Below are positions 62,265-64,000 of a stretch of 64,000 bases of DNA, one piece after another. Below the pieces are notes generated by a model that saw only the letters and a program-made list of their open reading frames with translations, did not search any database and was not told the origin of the DNA. Location of the stretch: NCBI GenBank assembly GCA_036268615.1, contig DATATV010000084.1:1-64000 (forward strand), in the 5' to 3' direction. Made by a program: the position numbers and the translations under genes. How positions within the stretch are numbered: position 1 is the stretch's first letter; each line of letters opens with the position of its first letter. Source of the stretch: DATATV01 sp036268615. GTDB lineage: Bacteria > Actinomycetota > Actinomycetes > Mycobacteriales > Pseudonocardiaceae.

Positions 62265-62888
62265 TCAGTGCGCGGTCAGCGCCCGCACCGCCAGCGCCAT
62301 CAACGGCGGTCCGACCTTGCCCACCGGCAGCACCCCGTTCACCGCGCTGATCAGCACGGTCAGGTTGGCGTGGGCGAGTACCAGCTCCTGGTTCTGCGGG
62401 CCGGCCAACAGCACCGCGTGCTGGCCGGCGACCTGCACGTCATTGGTGGCATAACCGGTGTCCCTGGCGCTGGTGATGGTCACCTGGACCCCGTGCTGCG
62501 CGGAGGTGGGGTCGGCATAGCTCGCGATGCCGATGCCGATCGCGGCGGCGGTCACCGGCTGGCCCTGCGGAATGCCGTAGTAGCAGTCCAGCCGCGCGGT
62601 CCGGTTGATCGCCGCCTCCGGCACGCCGACGACCGGGGCCATCGTCCCGGGCAGCTGGTGTCCGACGATCTTGTCCACGTCCGCCGCCTGGGCCACCTGG
62701 TCGCAGCCCTTGGGCACCGCGGTGAGTTCCGGCGCCGCCGGGGTGCTGGCCGTCGTGGAACTCGCGAAGGTGGGCACCTTCGGCTGCGCGGCGGGCTTGG
62801 CACCCGACGAACACGCCGCGAATGACCCGACAACACCGATGATCACGACCATTCCGGTCGCCCACCGCAAGCGCCGCAAACGGGGCAT
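62265..62888 (-). CDS. Probable secreted lipoprotein, unknown function
   Basis: 207 aa from ATG 62888, chosen because TAGCGT (62896-62901) lies 7 nt upstream. N-terminal basic residues, a hydrophobic stretch (GMVVIIGVVG) and a lipobox SFAACSSG predict a lipid-anchored protein. A Pro/Thr/Ser-rich linker is followed by a folded part with KGCDQVAQAADVDKIVGHQL and DCYYGIPQ, whose two cysteines may pair. It resembles the DUF3558-like actinobacterial lipoproteins, but that is not certain. Confidence 0.8.
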   Translation of the reverse strand: MPRLRRLRWATGMVVIIGVVGSFAACSSGAKPAAQPKVPTFASSTTASTPAAPELTAVPKGCDQVAQAADVDKIVGHQLPGTMAPVVGVPEAAINRTARLDCYYGIPQGQPVTAAAIGIGIASYADPTSAQHGVQVTITSARDTGYATNDVQVAGQHAVLLAGPQNQELVLAHANLTVLISAVNGVLPVGKVGPPLMALAVRALTAH

Positions 62889-62918
62889 GTCCAGCACGCT
62901 AGCGGCCCACGACAAAAA

Positions 62919-62961
62919 CGACGAGGTTCCCGCGCCGAACGGCAGCGCGGGAACCTCGTCG
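62919..62961 (-). terminator. rpsA intrinsic terminator
   Basis: Perfect 17-bp stem (62919-62935 / 62945-62961) with a 9-nt loop, followed on the minus strand by TTTTT (62914-62918). It lies 35 nt after the rpsA stop. The best classical terminator in the window. Confidence 0.92.
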
Positions 62962-62996
62962 ATTAACTCTTCCGGGGAGCCCCCGGGCCCAGTGGG

Positions 62997-64000
62997 TCAG
63001 ACTCCGCCGGACAACTTCTCCCGCAGCGCGGCGAGCTGCTCGTCGCTGGCCAGGGTGCCACCGGACTGTGCCGGCGCGCCCTCACCCGAGGACGAGTAGT
63101 TGCTGCCGCCGCCACCCTGCTCGGCTTCGCCAGCAGCCTCCGCGTCGGCCTCGGCGGCCTTGCGGATCTGCTTCATGTGCTGCTCGTAGCGGGTGTGCGC
63201 CTCCGCGTACTGGCGCTCCCACTCCTCGCGCTGCTTGTCGAAGCCTTCCTGCCAGTCCTGGGTCTCCGGGTCGAAGCCCTCGGGGTAGATGTAGTTCCCC
63301 TCGGCGTCGTACTCGGCGGCCATGCCGTACTGGGTCGGGTCGAACTCGGTCTCGGTGGTGAAGCCCTCGTTGGCCTGCTTGAGGGACAACGAGATCCGCC
63401 GGCGGTCCAGGTCGAGGTCGATGACCTTGACCATCACGTCGTCGTTGACCTGGACGACCTGCTCCGGGATCTCCACGTGGCGCTCGGCCAGCTCGGAGAT
63501 GTGCACCAGGCCCTCGATGCCGTCGTCCACCCGGACGAACGCGCCGAACGGAACCAGCTTGGTGACCTTGCCGGGCACGATCTGGCCGATGGCGTGCGTC
63601 CTGGCGAACTGGCGCCACGGGTCTTCCTGGGTCGCCTTGAGCGACAGGGAGACGCGCTCGCGCTCCATGTCAACGTCGAGAACCTCGACAGTGACCTCCT
63701 GGCCGACCTCGACAACCTCGTTCGGGTGGTCGATGTGCTTCCAGGACAGCTCGGAGACGTGCACCAGACCGTCCACGCCGCCGAGGTCGACGAACGCACC
63801 GAAGTTGACGATCGAGGAGACAACGCCCTTGCGGACCTGCCCCTTCTGCAGCTGGTTGAGGAACTCGCTGCGCACTTCGGACTGGGTCTGCTCCAGCCAC
63901 GCCCGGCGGGACAGGACCACGTTGTTGCGGTTCTTGTCCAGCTCGATGATCTTGGCTTCGAGCTCCCGGCCCACGTAGGGCTGGAGGTCGCGCACGCGGC
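62997..64000 (-). CDS. rpsA: 30S ribosomal protein S1 (3' part, cut by the window edge)
   Basis: Binds mRNA on the 30S subunit. The visible 333 residues hold the C-terminal S1 repeats (GQVRKGVVSSIVNFGAFVDL to VSLSLKATQEDPW, and GKVTKLVPFGAFVRVDDGIE to ISLSLKQ), plus the end of an earlier repeat with NNVVLSRRAWLE, then an acidic, Glu/Gln-rich tail. The start lies beyond position 64000. Followed by a strong terminator. Confidence 0.96.
   Translation of the reverse strand, partial: RVRDLQPYVGRELEAKIIELDKNRNNVVLSRRAWLEQTQSEVRSEFLNQLQKGQVRKGVVSSIVNFGAFVDLGGVDGLVHVSELSWKHIDHPNEVVEVGQEVTVEVLDVDMERERVSLSLKATQEDPWRQFARTHAIGQIVPGKVTKLVPFGAFVRVDDGIEGLVHISELAERHVEIPEQVVQVNDDVMVKVIDLDLDRRRISLSLKQANEGFTTETEFDPTQYGMAAEYDAEGNYIYPEGFDPETQDWQEGFDKQREEWERQYAEAHTRYEQHMKQIRKAAEADAEAAGEAEQGGGGSNYSSSGEGAPAQSGGTLASDEQLAALREKLSGGV

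Noticed and set aside
1..64000. CRISPR arrays, insertion sequences, prophage genes or attachment sites
   Set aside because: No regularly spaced repeats, transposase or integrase motifs, or long terminal repeats were seen.

Overview
This window is chromosomal DNA of a high-GC actinobacterium, most likely from Pseudonocardiales. The signs are very high G/C at third codon positions, many GTG starts, a DinB-type maleylpyruvate isomerase-like protein (mycothiol use), an EmbA/B/C-type arabinosyltransferase (arabinogalactan wall), a CoaE-GrpB fusion of the mycobacterial kind, and a gene order that follows the rpsA-coaE-uvrB-uvrA-infC-rpmI-rplT-tsnR-pheST-arg-tyrS backbone shared by actinobacteria. 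Almost all housekeeping genes read on the minus strand, so that strand runs from rpsA at the right edge towards an rRNA operon whose leader lies at the left edge. Species was not determined.

Left third (1-17.8 kb), nearly all minus strand: the promoter and leader of an rRNA operon (the 16S gene is off the edge), tyrS, a 3-methyladenine DNA glycosylase, the full arginine operon argCJBDFRGH joined by ATGA/GTGA overlaps, a methyltransferase, pheST, a 23S rRNA methyltransferase (tsnR) and infC-rpmI-rplT. infC starts with the rare codon AUC. argC has a leaderless promoter covered by an ARG-box-like palindrome.

Middle (18-45.4 kb): DUF1844 and a His-rich membrane-anchored protein, uvrA with a PafBC/RecA-NDp-type damage promoter, a maleylpyruvate isomerase-like protein, an MBL-fold hydrolase, a VapBC-like pair, RNase HI, a DnaQ-TerB-BRCT protein coupled to an unknown partner, a GH38 alpha-mannosidase, a divergent amidohydrolase / glutamine-synthetase-like pair (the two halves of fungal FluG), a GH3 hexosaminidase, a pirin-pirin-VOC operon, gamma-glutamyltransferase, a LysR-regulated SBF transporter, an acyl-CoA synthetase and an HTH-RES toxin-antitoxin pair.

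Right third (45.4-64 kb): an S9 peptidase; a TerC-family protein preceded by a yybP-ykoY manganese riboswitch; a fusion of an extracellular alpha/beta hydrolase to a cytosolic ABC ATPase with its coupled permease; VOC and YjbR proteins; uvrB, again with a RecA-NDp-like promoter; tandem DUF402 paralogues, the second with a palindrome across its promoter; an Emb arabinosyltransferase; coaE-grpB; a decayed XRE/ImmA gene; a lipoprotein; and the 3' part of rpsA with a strong terminator.

A recurring signal is a -10-like hexamer (TAnnnT or a near match) 6-8 nt before the start codon of at least 18 genes, which implies widespread leaderless mRNAs and fixes many start codons. No tRNA, insertion sequence, prophage or CRISPR array was seen.
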